NCBI RefSeq assembly: GCF_902809815.1
Contig: NZ_CADDIL010000006.1
Location: forward strand, 1 to 36,498
Source: Spiroplasma endosymbiont of Danaus chrysippus
GTDB taxonomy: Bacteria > Bacillota_I > Bacilli_A > Mycoplasmatales > VBWQ01
Length of the DNA stretch: 36,498 bases
Reading direction: 5' to 3'
Below, one piece after another: positions 28,449-36,498 of the stretch. Under the pieces are notes generated by a model. It had not been told where the DNA came from. It did not search any database and saw only the letters and a list, made by a program, of their open reading frames with translations. Each line of letters opens with the position of its first letter. Within the stretch, counting starts at the first letter, position 1. The position numbers were made by a program, and so were the translations under genes.

Positions 28449-29822
28449 GGGAATGTTTAGTAATCTGTGTGACTTACAAAAATAACTATGTTTAATTAAT
28501 TCTAGTAAATATAATTTATATATCTAGAAAGAGTGAGTTACAGATGGCTAAAAAAGATAATCTTAATAACAATGATCCAATATCAAAAGCAGTAGATTTA
28601 TTATTAGAAAATACTGAGGATTTAACAACAGTTTTTAAAGAGGGAGGCTTATATAAAGAATTAACTAAACGATTGGTAGAAAAAATGTTGAATTCTGAGA
28701 TGCAAAATTATTTAGGACACGAAAGAAATCAACGCAGTAATAATGACAATGTTCGTAATGGTACAACATCAAAAAATTAATAACTCAACAAGGTAAAATT
28801 GAAATTGATGTACCAAGAGATCGCAATAGTAATTTTGAACCAGTAATAATCACAAAAAGACAAAGAAGATTTGATGGTTTTGATCAACAAGTTCTTTCAC
28901 TATATGCAAAAGGTATGACTTTATCAGATATTAGAATGCAGTTGCAAGAGTTATATCATGGCGCAGATATTAGCGAAAGCGTAATTAGTCAAATTACTGA
29001 TGATGTCATTGATGATGTCAAAGCATGGCAAAATCGTCCATTAGATAGTGTTTATCCAATCATTTATTTTGATTGTATCGTAGTTAAAGTACGTCAGGAT
29101 AAACGTATTATTAACAAATCAGTTTATATAGCTTTAGGAGTTGATTTAGAAGGTAAAAAAGATGTTTTAGGTTTATGAATTAGTGAAAATGAAGGTGCTA
29201 AATTCTGATTAAATAATTTTACAGAAATGAAAAATCGAGGCTTAAATGATATTCTTATTGCTTGTAGTGATAATTTAACAGGCATGTCAGAGGCAATACA
29301 ATCAGTTTATCCTAAAACTGAACATCAATTATGCATAGTTCATCAAATTAGAAATAGCTTAAAATATGTTTCATACAAACATCGAAAGTCTCTAGTTATC
29401 GATTTAAAGCCAATTTATACAGCATGTAGTGAAGAACAAGCAATGCAAGCTTTAGAATCATTTGAAAGTAAATGAAATAAACAATATCCACAAATTGCTA
29501 AATCTTGATATAAAAATTGAGAAAATTTAATGGTTTTTATTAGTTATCCAGCAGAAATTAAAAGGGTAATTTATACTACAAATGCTATTGAATCTGTTAA
29601 TAGCCAATTACGAAAAGTTATTAGAAATAAAAAAGTTTTTCCTAATGATATGGCAGTTTTTAAAATTTTTTACTTAGCAATTGAAAATATCACAAAAAAA
29701 TGAACATTGCCTATTCAAAATTGAAATACAGCAATTGCTCATTTTATGATAAAATTTGAAGACAGAATTAATCTGAACTAGTACTTTGTAAAACAAAGAA
29801 ACACAGATTACTAAAAAGCCTC
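28449..29822 (+). mobile_element. IS256-family element, copy 3 (1374 bp)
   Basis: Ends as in copy 2; one base shorter because an A-tract in the transposase has lost a base. It is inverted relative to copy 2 and in the same orientation as the copy 1 tail. Flanking octamers TTAATAGA and ATCAAATT do not match, so no target duplication remains. Confidence 0.93.
28544..29781 (+). pseudogene. IS256-family transposase, frameshifted copy
   Basis: Compared with copy 2, a run of seven A is reduced to six near 28775, so the frame ends at TAA after TTSKN, 78 codons in. The rest ([14 protein letters not shown] to the TAG at 29779-29781) is intact in the next frame and keeps the catalytic Asp, Asp and Glu. 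One substitution is visible downstream (LYHGADIS instead of LYDGADIS). The product is probably inactive unless slippage on the A-tract restores it. Confidence 0.9.
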
Positions 29823-29884
29823 ATCAAATTTGCTCATATACAAACGATTTAAAAATTTATATGGTTTATAAGTATTCAAAAAAT

Positions 29885-29908
29885 AAACAAGCCTAATTAG
29901 GCTTGTTT
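29885..29908 (-). terminator. perfect palindrome, terminator of hsp20
   Basis: A 24-bp perfect palindrome centred on AATT (AAACAAGCCT with its complement), 27 nt beyond the hsp20 stop, with T or A tracts on either side. It can fold from either strand. Confidence 0.8.
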
Positions 29909-29935
29909 TAAATGAATTAAAGATACTTATTTTAG

Positions 29936-30409
29936 TTATTTAATCGTAATTTTTTTAGTTTTTGTTTGTTCTTTTTTAGGTATTTTAACAATTAGTATAC
30001 CATTTTTAAAATTAGCATCTATAGACTCTTCACTTATATTAGATGGTAAATTAATAGAGCGAGAGAATGAACCATAATATCTTTCTTGAATATGATAATT
30101 TTTATTTTTCTTTTCATTAACATCTTCTTTTTTAGCTTCTATTGTAAGAACGTTATTATTTATTTTTAAATCAATGTTTTCTTGTAAAACACCAGGTAAT
30201 TCAATTTCTAAACAGTATTCAGAATCATTTTCAAAAACATCTGTTTTTGGTAAAAATGTTCTTTCTCGGTCGTTGTTGGAAGTTAAAGGATAAGAAAAAT
30301 CTATAATATCATTAAAAAAATTATCAAATATATCAGTTAAATAATTACGTCTAGAAAAATTGTTTTGTATATCTAATTTCTTTTTTGTTTGTGAAATTTC
30401 ATTTTTCAT
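29936..30409 (-). CDS. small heat shock protein, Hsp20 family
   Basis: 157 residues. An ATP-independent chaperone that binds unfolding proteins as large oligomers. A variable N-terminus (with FFNDIIDF) is followed by the alpha-crystallin domain: TDVFENDSEYCLEIELPGV, then ENIDLKINNNVLTIEA, SFSRSINLP and NGILIVKIPKK. The ATG at 30409 has AAGAAGGTG eight bases upstream. A TATAAT lies at 30475-30480 and a long AT-only hairpin sits in the leader (30431-30461), suggesting heat- or structure-dependent control. The gene is flanked by IS256 and plasmid-like genes and may be part of the accessory cargo. Confidence 0.93.
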   Translation of the reverse strand: MKNEISQTKKKLDIQNNFSRRNYLTDIFDNFFNDIIDFSYPLTSNNDRERTFLPKTDVFENDSEYCLEIELPGVLQENIDLKINNNVLTIEAKKEDVNEKKNKNYHIQERYYGSFSRSINLPSNISEESIDANFKNGILIVKIPKKEQTKTKKITIK

Positions 30410-30430
30410 ATTAACACCTTCTTAACTGTT

Positions 30431-30461
30431 TTTAGTAATTTTTTTTAAAAAAAATACTAAA
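30431..30461 (-). promoter_or_regulatory. hairpin in the hsp20 5' leader
   Basis: TTTAGTA plus eight T or so on one arm and A-tract plus TACTAAA on the other give a near-perfect stem of about 15 bp with one extra base. It lies between the -10 (30475-30480) and the ribosome-binding site. It is AT-only, so it should be of low stability, as in some RNA thermometers. It is not a CIRCE sequence. Confidence 0.45.
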
Positions 30462-30506
30462 TCTTTATATATTAATTATACCATCTATATTAAATATAGA
30501 AAAAAC

Positions 30507-30707
30507 TTACAAATTCAACGTTTTTTGACTATTATTATTAATTGACATTTCAAGTTTTATTATACTTTTTTCAATCATTTCTAAATGCTTATCACACATT
30601 TTAAAATCACCTTTGATGGTTTCTTTAACATCTTTGATTTTCAAAGTTTTAGAACACTCTTTACAACGTAATAATCACGCTATATCTTTTCCATCAACTT
30701 TTTGCAT
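30507..30707 (-). CDS. small protein with C-x2-C and C-x2-H, possible zinc finger
   Basis: 66 residues in code 4. ATG 30707 after AGGTGGTGGG. The sequence includes LLRCKECSKTLK and, 16 residues on, MCDKHLEMIEKS, so two Cys then a Cys/His pair could bind zinc. The C-terminal half is a helix. The same Cys/His layout is found in the frameshifted gene at 22301-22538. Plasmid-type neighbours suggest a regulatory or DNA-related job, but the function is unknown. Confidence 0.6.
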
Positions 30708-30767
30708 AAACCCACCACCTAAATTTATATGCCTTTAAATCGCCCGTATTTGCTTTTTTTAGAGAGG

Positions 30768-30805
30768 TTTAAGAATATGAATATAAAACCATTCATATTC
30801 TTAAA
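30768..30805. repeat. 15-bp perfect inverted repeat between two small genes
   Basis: TTTAAGAATATGAAT (30768-30782) pairs perfectly with 30791-30805 around an 8-nt loop. On the minus strand it follows the gene at 30876-31163 by about 70 nt and has no T-tract, so it may be an mRNA-processing or regulatory hairpin rather than a terminator. Confidence 0.6.
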
Positions 30806-30875
30806 TTCAACGCTTTATATTTGTTTAAACATTATATTATTATACATTGTTCCACATTGTTTACAAATTTGCTTT

Positions 30876-31163
30876 TTATTTAAAAGTTTTTAAAACAAAA
30901 TCTTTTTCAATTTTCAAAATATCTTCTAATAAAAAAGTTTTATTAAACTTCTCACCTAAATTTTTAATATAAAATTTTCATTCTTGATTGTTAGTTTTTA
31001 TTCATAAAGTTTCACTTATCAATTTTTCGAATTCTCACACTTGAAACACCAACATCGAAGTTTTAGAAATAAAATAAGCATTACAATTACCGTTTAAATT
31101 ATTTTTCTTTAATCAGTTTTGATAAGTTGATAGAAGTTTTTGTTCTTCTTGAGTTAATTGCAT
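30876..31163 (-). CDS. hypothetical protein of the plasmid-like module
   Basis: 95 residues in code 4; five TGA codons read as Trp, which supports real coding. ATG 31163 follows AGGAGGAGAAAATT; the ribosome-binding site overlaps the stop of the NUDIX-like gene upstream, so the two are coupled. It starts MQLTQEEQKLLSTYQNWLKK and is helical and K/E-rich, with several aromatic residues (VFQVWEFEKL). No membrane segment or known motif. Family not recognised. Confidence 0.6.
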
Positions 31164-31175
31164 AATTTTCTCCTC

Positions 31176-31796
31176 CTAATATTTTCAATATATTTTGTTA
31201 GATTTATCAGTATTATTTTTTTGTTCATTTAAAATTTGTAAAATCATATCTAATTTTTGATTTATATTGTTATCAAATCTAATAAGATTTTTTAAATTTA
31301 ATTTGCCATAAGTAGCTAAACTTAAAGCATCATTTGATTTATTTAATTGTTTTTCATTAACAAATCTAGCACTTATTTCTTTTTCACCAATTGAACCATC
31401 ACCAGTACCTTTATATGTTTTTGTTAAATCTAGATTTAAATTTGTTAAGTCAATGGCATAAAAATATCATAATTTTGTATTTGATTTATTGGCATAATGT
31501 TTTCCTAAATAATCTATTCTGACTTTTTTATTTCTAATATCAATACCAGTTTCTTCAAGCATTTCATTAATTACTGTTTGATAATGATTATTATTTTCAA
31601 CTCCGCCTGTGATAGTACTGTACTGACTAATCTGTTTATTTTTAAACAATGGGTTGTATTCTTTAGTTAATAAGTAATAATATTCGTTATTTTTTAAAAC
31701 ATAGGGTAATATAGCAACTCCTTGATTATTGCATCAAGGTTCTTCTACACCATGCATAAACTCAACTTCTATAATTTTTAAATATTCTTTATTCAT
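31176..31796 (-). CDS. NUDIX-like protein with a degenerate Nudix box
   Basis: 206 residues in code 4. The core shows TGGVENNN, then INEMLEETGIDI. The second part matches the RE-U-x-EE-x-GU end of the Nudix box, but Asn replaces its Arg, and Asn stands where the first Glu should be. Nudix enzymes hydrolyse nucleoside diphosphate derivatives; activity here is doubtful. The N-terminus (HGVEEPWCNNQGVAILPYVLKNNEYYYLL) fits the first strands of the fold. ATG 31796 follows GGAAGATTTTTT. First gene of a unit with 30876-31163. Confidence 0.6.
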
Positions 31797-31917
31797 AAAA
31801 AAAATCTTCCTTTCAAATAAAATTTAAAAATAAAAATTGTAACAACATAGGTTACAACTCAATTACTTTTAAAATTCCTTATAAAAAAGAAAGATATAAA
31901 ATATATTTTTATAGATA

Positions 31918-32052
31918 GGTCTCTGTAGTGATCGGGTGTACCTATTTAGTATTTAATTTTTATAATTTAAATTTATTACATTTATTTTAAATTGCAAATA
32001 AAAATAAAAAAAATCGTTACCGATGCCACCCGATCAAAGACCGCACCGATAA
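31918..32052. other. candidate plasmid origin: nested inverted repeats and CCGAT repeats
   Basis: GGTCT (31918-31922) and GATCGGGTG (31930-31938) are matched in inverted order by CACCCGATC (32027-32035) and AGACC (32038-32042). Within the right arm, CGAT occurs at 32021, 32031 and 32046 as ACCGATG, CCCGATC and ACCGATA. The patch is much richer in GC than its surroundings, with an AT-only stretch between the arms, and lies just downstream of rep. It could be an iteron-type origin, or a leader structure for the NUDIX-like gene. Confidence 0.45.
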
Positions 32053-32104
32053 CCTAATAATTATATCCTAAATAAAAGAAAATTTAAGTATTAAATTTCT
32101 AATT

Positions 32105-32911
32105 TTAATCATTATAATCCCAAACTACTTCATCAAAATTATCACTTAAAACAATAGAATTGCTATTTAATTGCAATTTAGTAATATTTGTTAAATTAGA
32201 AGTTTTAATTTTATTTAAGTTGCTCTTAATTCTTAATTGTTTATTAAAATTAAATTCTATATATTCAACCTTAATTTGTTTTTTGATTTTTTTAATTATT
32301 AAATTTTTAAATAACAATTTTAATTCATTATTAATTGGTTTTAAAACACGCTTATCAATATCACACATATTATAATTTTTGGGAATATCTAATAAATTTC
32401 TAAAATCATTAATTTTGATTTTACAAAAACCAGTTGATCGAAACTGTTTTAATAATCTATAACAATTTTTAGCATATGTACTTTTAATATTAACAAATTC
32501 TTGATGCTCAAATAACGTATATTCTCTTGTAACCAAATTATTAATTAAATACATTAGGTCAGGATTTACACTTATTTGTAATTCTTGCTTTTTTTCATCT
32601 ATTTCATATCCTGAAAATAAATTATATCTTGTACGTTTTGTTCCATCAGTAGAATTTATTGTAAATGTTAACATTTTTTCATATAATTTATCAGCTACAT
32701 TAACAAATCGTTGTTTACTTGTGGGTTCAAATTGAATTATTTTTTTTAATTCAGAAAATGTAAAAAATAATTTTCTTGTACCTTTCTCTTTCAATTTAGC
32801 ACAAAATGTAAAAAACAAATCTAATTCTTTAGCATTCAAACGATGAAATGCTATACTATTCAATTCATTATCATATTTGACAGTTAATTTATTTGTTTCT
32901 TTTGTTTCCAT
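32105..32911 (-). CDS. Rep_3-like plasmid replication initiator
   Basis: 268 residues with the two winged-helix layout of Rep_3 initiators (RepB/RepE type): LNAKELDLFFTFCAKLKEKGTRKLFFTFSELKKII, then YELFEHQEFVNIKSTYAKNCYRLLKQF-like helices, and DFRNLLDIPKNYNMCDIDKRVLKPINNEL, where the KRVLKPINEL-type segment is characteristic. Such proteins bind iterons and open the plasmid origin. The ATG at 32911 follows AGGAGATAG. Trp is encoded by TGG once, unlike most genes here. It lies between the candidate origin and the partition genes. Confidence 0.8.
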   Translation of the reverse strand: METKETNKLTVKYDNELNSIAFHRLNAKELDLFFTFCAKLKEKGTRKLFFTFSELKKIIQFEPTSKQRFVNVADKLYEKMLTFTINSTDGTKRTRYNLFSGYEIDEKKQELQISVNPDLMYLINNLVTREYTLFEHQEFVNIKSTYAKNCYRLLKQFRSTGFCKIKINDFRNLLDIPKNYNMCDIDKRVLKPINNELKLLFKNLIIKKIKKQIKVEYIEFNFNKQLRIKSNLNKIKTSNLTNITKLQLNSNSIVLSDNFDEVVWDYND

Positions 32912-33182
32912 AAATTCTATCTCCTAACATTAATAAATTAATAATATCACAAAATAACATATCAAGGACAAAATATAAAACATGCCATTGATAACCATAC
33001 AGATTATAATCATTTAATTATTACTCAGACTTTTTGTCATTGATAATATCAAAAAAAAATAGTATAATCAATCTTTTTTTATATAAAATTTACATAAAAT
33101 TGTTTCTAAAATAATAAAAAATATAAAAAAATAAATATAAAATATATATTAAAATAAAATTAATTTTGTTGTTTATTTTAAT
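32912..33182. other. AT-rich rep upstream region with two CATTGATAA repeats
   Basis: No gene seen. CATTGATAA occurs twice in direct orientation (32986-32994 and 33038-33046, 52 nt apart), in the likely rep promoter region. They could be Rep binding sites. The rest, 33060-33182, is almost pure AT. Confidence 0.4.
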
Positions 33183-33530
33183 CTATAATTGTTGAATAAA
33201 TTGTTCTAATAATTCTGAAACAGAAAGATTTCTTTCTTTAGCATATACTTTTATTTTGTTTATTAAGTCAACTCTAAATGTAAGATTAATGTGTTTTTTA
33301 ACATATTTACTACTAATTTTAATATTAGATATAGTACTTATTTTTTCGCTTTTAATCACTGGTTTATTTGAATTATTTACACAAGTAACTGATAATTCTG
33401 ATATATTATTTTTCTTTTTACTTACTGTATGAACTTTATTATGATTTGATTTTACATTTATTAAATCACTCATAATACTTTCTGCTTGACTTAAAGTTTT
33501 AGTTGAAAATAAACTTTTTCTTTCTGCCAT
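33183..33530 (-). CDS. ribbon-helix-helix protein, probable ParA partner
   Basis: 115 residues. A disordered, basic N-terminal 75 residues (S, K, N, T rich) precede a short C-terminal ribbon-helix-helix domain: INLTFRVDLINKIKVYAKERNLSVSELLEQFI. This layout, an unstructured N-terminus plus RHH and a ParA gene directly upstream, is that of ParG/ParB-type centromere-binding adaptors. The ATG at 33530 uses AAGGAG inside the parA 3' end; parA stops 1 nt upstream (TAAG then ATG), so the two are translationally coupled. Confidence 0.7.
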   Translation of the reverse strand: MAERKSLFSTKTLSQAESIMSDLINVKSNHNKVHTVSKKKNNISELSVTCVNNSNKPVIKSEKISTISNIKISSKYVKKHINLTFRVDLINKIKVYAKERNLSVSELLEQFIQQL

Positions 33531-33531
33531 C

Positions 33532-34302
33532 TTATACAACTCCTTTTTGTTCTAATTCGGTAACTATATGAAAGTACGGATTATCTTGTTTAGCTAACAA
33601 TTTAATAACTGGGACTCCAGTTATTTCACTGGTTTTGAAAACTTGTTTTTTTCTAATATCTTGTTTAATTAAAAGTTCTTTTAAGGGTAATTTTTCTAAT
33701 TCGTCTTTAAAATCTTTTGAAATATTAAAGTGATCAAAATTATTTAAAACAATAGCTTTAATATTATTTGGAATTTCTAAATTTTTAGTTATTGTTTCTC
33801 ACATATTACCTATAACATCAATTGCTCTTAAAGAATGAATAGAATTATCAGAAACAAGCACAATATTATCTGCTGCTAAATAAGCATTAATATTAGTTAT
33901 ATTTAAACTTGGGTTAGTGTCGATAATAATATAGTCATAATTATCTTTTAAAAATATTTTATTCTTATTAAGAAATTTTTTTAATTTGTTTTCTCTTGAT
34001 AATTCATTAAATAATTGAATTTCTAAATTTGACATACTAATATTTGTGGGTACAATGTTAATTGTTTCAAAATTCGTTTTAAAAATTATCTCTTCAATAT
34101 TTTTTTCATGTTTTAAAAACATATCCATTGCATGTGAAGTTGCAACTTCTAATTGAAAGCATTGTGTTAAATTAGCTTGTGGATCAAGATCTAGAATAAG
34201 AATACGTTTTTTCTTTTCAATTGCTAAAAAACAAGAAAAATTAAAAGCAAAATTCGTTTTACCAACGCCACCTTTTAGTGCACCAATTGTAATTGTTTTC
34301 AT
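33532..34302 (-). CDS. parA: ParA/Soj-type partition ATPase
   Basis: 256 residues, a P-loop ATPase that segregates plasmids or chromosomes. Deviant Walker A KGGVGKTN (residues 10-17), LDLDPQANLT (Walker A' region) and YIIIDTNPSLNI (Walker B) are present. The C-terminal third needs TGA read as Trp; the stop is TAA at 33532-33534. The ATG at 34302 has AAGGAG seven bases upstream. There is no N-terminal helix-turn-helix, so it is of the short ParA (type Ib) or Soj kind. It is followed by a coupled RHH protein. Confidence 0.93.
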
Positions 34303-34665
34303 TTTATCACTCCTTTTCATAAGTATAATTAGGCGCATTAATATGATTATATTTTTATTCATAAAAATACTTTATTTTAAACTTATATTAATACAAATAA
34401 TAATAAGTATTAAAAAATAAATATTGCATGGATATAGTATTGATAAAATTTTAAATGGCAAAAATTGTTACAAAGAGTGATATCTCCAGTTAGTTTAACT
34501 GCCTAGAAGTCTGTAAAGATAGTTTTTCATTAAAGCTAAATGTCTTAACTTTATTTTTTCTTTAAAAAAATTAAAATATTATATTTTATATTAAATAACT
34601 TTATTTATACGCCTATATAGGAGTATAATTATAACATTAAAAATCAAATAAGGAGCGTTAAAATA
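34303..34665. promoter_or_regulatory. divergent control region between parA and the RHH gene
   Basis: No gene. On the plus strand TATAAT (34624-34629) is preceded directly by the palindrome CCTATATAGG (34612-34621), which would lie in the spacer of the promoter of the RHH gene: a fitting operator for an autoregulating RHH repressor. CAGTTA (34487-34492) and TAACTG (34496-34501) form another small inverted repeat. A partition site could also lie here. Confidence 0.45.
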
Positions 34666-35373
34666 ATGAAGAAAGATGTAAGAACCTGTTTAGAATCTTT
34701 TCGAAAATAATGTAAAATGATTATATATTTTAAAATAAGAGGTATATATGCATAAAAATTATCCAAGTCATGTCACCAAAGAACAATTTGAAAACATAAA
34801 ATCAATTTTAGAAAATAGTAAAAAGAAAACAAAACCAAGAAGTTTAGATTTATATGAAATATTTTGTGCAATTTTATATGTATTAAAAAGTGGTTTTCAA
34901 TGTTGAAGTGATAAAACGCAATGAATTACATACTTTTGTAGTATTACCAAAAAGATGAATTGTAGAACGAAGCTTTGCTTGATTAGAAAAATACAGAAGA
35001 TTATGAAAAAATTGTGAAAGAAAACTAAATACTAGTTTACAAATGGTTGTTCTTTCATTTATTTCAGTTTTATTAAAAAGATTCTAAACAGGTTCTAAGA
35101 GTTCAAATTTGAATGGAAAAGGAACTAAAAGATAAAACACAAAAATATTGTAAAGAAAATGATTTAACTTTTAGTCAATTAACAAGAAAGTTGCTTAAAA
35201 GGGAATTAGATATTATAAAACCCGAGTTACCTTTAATTATTACAAGAGATTATAATTCTAATATTCCATCTACTATTATTAGAATATTAACAATTAATTT
35301 TGATTCTGATATTAATACAAGAAAAAAAATACTTACTCGTTTTAACGAATGCTACTTGCTACTTGCTACTTAG
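34666..35373 (+). pseudogene. CopG-like ribbon-helix-helix gene split by an IS5-like insertion
   Basis: ATG 34666 follows AAGGAGCG. Five codons (MKKDV) precede the IS5-like element. Removing it with one TAA duplication restores a continuous frame: MKKDVRVQIWMEKELKDK, then TQKYCKENDLTFSQLTRKLLKREL, a complete RHH domain. The second part reads on to TAG at 35371-35373, but its last codons (CYLLLAT) are the left end of IS3 copy C, so the 3' end is lost too. RHH proteins of this size usually control copy number or repress their own operon. It is divergent from parA. Confidence 0.8.
34682..35095 (+). mobile_element. IS5-family-like element, internally deleted (414 bp)
   Basis: Perfect 20-bp terminal inverted repeats (GAACCTGTTTAGAATCTTTT) and a 3-bp duplication TAA (34679-34681 and 35096-35098). 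Inside are an N-terminal piece from ATG 34748 (SLDLYEIFCAILYVLKSGFQCW) and a C-terminal piece ([26 protein letters not shown]), both typical of IS5-family transposases. The middle with the first catalytic residues is deleted, so the element can only move in trans. Confidence 0.85.
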
Positions 35374-36496
35374 CCCTTTTTACTAGACCATTAATTTAAA
35401 AAAAACTTGAATGTATTCGAAAAACAATTGTGTTATACAATTAAAACTAATTTTGACATGAAAGGATTTTTAATAATGGATAAAATTAAACAAATAGCAT
35501 TAGTAATTAACAAGTTAAATATCAAACAAAAAATTCAAATTATTGATGATAGCAAAAACCAATATTCAATTAGATATCTTTGCCAACATCTTCAACTAAA
35601 CCGATCAACATATTATTTTGTAAAAAACAAACAAAACCCTATTAAAAAAGAAAAAAATCAAATTAGTAATTGTACACATAAATATCAAGAATTATGCCAA
35701 CTTTTACTTGAATTTCATTTTACAAGAAAAGGACAAATTTATGGCTATTTACGAATTTTTTCAGCATTTAAAGAATGATTAAAACAATACAAACATATTA
35801 TTTTAAATCTAGAATTATCAACAAAACAAATGCGAAAAATTATGAAAGATCACAATCTTCAAGGATTAAAACAAACTAAAAATAACTATCCTAAAAACAA
35901 AAAAAATCCAAATAAGTGAATACCTACAATGGATAAAGTAAACAAAGATTATAAAAGTACAACCTCTTCAAATCAAATTTGATCAATGGACACTAAACAA
36001 ATAAATACTAAAGAAGGTTGATTATATCTTTTTGTAATTATTGATTTTTATTCAAATAATATTGTAAGCTATAATACATGTTCAAACAAATCCTATCAAG
36101 ATTTAATCCTTCCTGCACTTGAAAAAATAAATCAACAATTCTCTTGAAACCAAGTAAAAAACGTTATTTTACACTCAGATAACGCCAACGAATTTTATTG
36201 TCAAGACATCACAAATTGAGCTGCTGATAAGCAAATAATTTTAAGCAAAAAACAACCTTATGATATTGGTGGCAATGTAATATCTGAAAACTGATTTTCT
36301 CATTTATCTCAAGAATGACTACCTAAAGGTTCAAATCAATATTTTTCTCTCAATGAAGCTATAAATGATGTAAACCAATATATTATGTTTTATAATTACG
36401 AAAGAATACATTCTAAATTTCTAAAACCACCAATTTCACAAATAAAAATTTAAAACTGTCTATCCAAAAGTGGTCCAGTATTTAGGGCTAACCACC
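35351..36496 (+). mobile_element. IS3-family element, copy C (1146 bp)
   Basis: Identical layout to copy A: three GCTACTT heptamers at the left end (35351-35371) and CTAACCACC at the right end. The window ends 2 nt beyond it. It lies in the same orientation as copy B and interrupts the 3' end of the RHH gene. Confidence 0.93.
35476..36453 (+). CDS. IS3-family transposase (OrfB type)
   Basis: 325 residues, apparently identical in protein to copies A and B from the ATG on; the only base change noticed is upstream of the ATG (AATTAAAAC against AATTAACAC). The DD(35)E residues are intact, and the copy should be functional. Confidence 0.93.
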
Positions 36497-36498
36497 AT

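Overview
The window looks like the genome of a Spiroplasma or a close relative (Mollicutes). It is very AT-rich, and its genes are continuous only when TGA is read as tryptophan (genetic code 4). With that reading dnaB, gdpP, metG, purA, purB, nrdJ, ferritin and mreB become full length. Two adjacent mreB paralogues also point to Spiroplasma. All coordinates below assume code 4. I saw no tRNA, rRNA or CRISPR array.

The housekeeping part comes in blocks. From 152 to 6252, on the minus strand, lie a deoxynucleoside kinase, the rpsF-ssb-rpsR operon and the gdpP-rplI-dnaB operon. A class II (B12-dependent) ribonucleotide reductase follows on the plus strand (8010-10538). From 16737 to 25258, minus strand, come metG, a hypothetical gene, purA-purB, prs-pth and rsmA. 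The mreB pair lies at 25437-27845 (plus). In Bacillus subtilis many of these genes lie on either side of oriC, so the segment is probably origin-proximal. Several act in nucleotide supply: prs makes PRPP, purA and purB make AMP, the kinase salvages deoxynucleosides and NrdJ makes deoxynucleotides.

The accessory part (6643-7632, 10591-16715 and 28023-36498) is dominated by mobile DNA and decayed genes. It holds three IS256-family copies (one only as a tail), three complete IS3-family copies plus a 127-nt remnant, and one internally deleted IS5-like element. Between them lie gene fragments: a C-terminal piece of an SGNH/GDSL hydrolase, an N-terminal piece of a TcdA/TcdB-type glycosyltransferase, a HEPN-like frameshifted gene, and probable viral remnants. 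From about 30.5 kb to 35.3 kb there is a plasmid-type module: a Rep_3-like initiator, ParA with a translationally coupled ribbon-helix-helix partner, a second ribbon-helix-helix gene split by the IS5-like element, a NUDIX-like protein and two small proteins. A GC-richer patch of nested inverted repeats and CCGAT repeats beside rep is a candidate origin.

Points most worth a second look: a lysine-rich N-terminal extension of about 93 residues on PurA; the glycosyltransferase-toxin fragment; the class II reductase in a Mollicute; the exactly reversible IS5-like insertion in the ribbon-helix-helix gene; a ribosome-binding-site-sequestering leader before rpsF; and two repeats of exactly 127 nt (the window start and 28023-28149) that suggest assembly k-mer overlaps. 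Several broken genes differ from an intact reading by a single base in an A-tract or by one stop codon, so sequencing error has to be separated from real decay.
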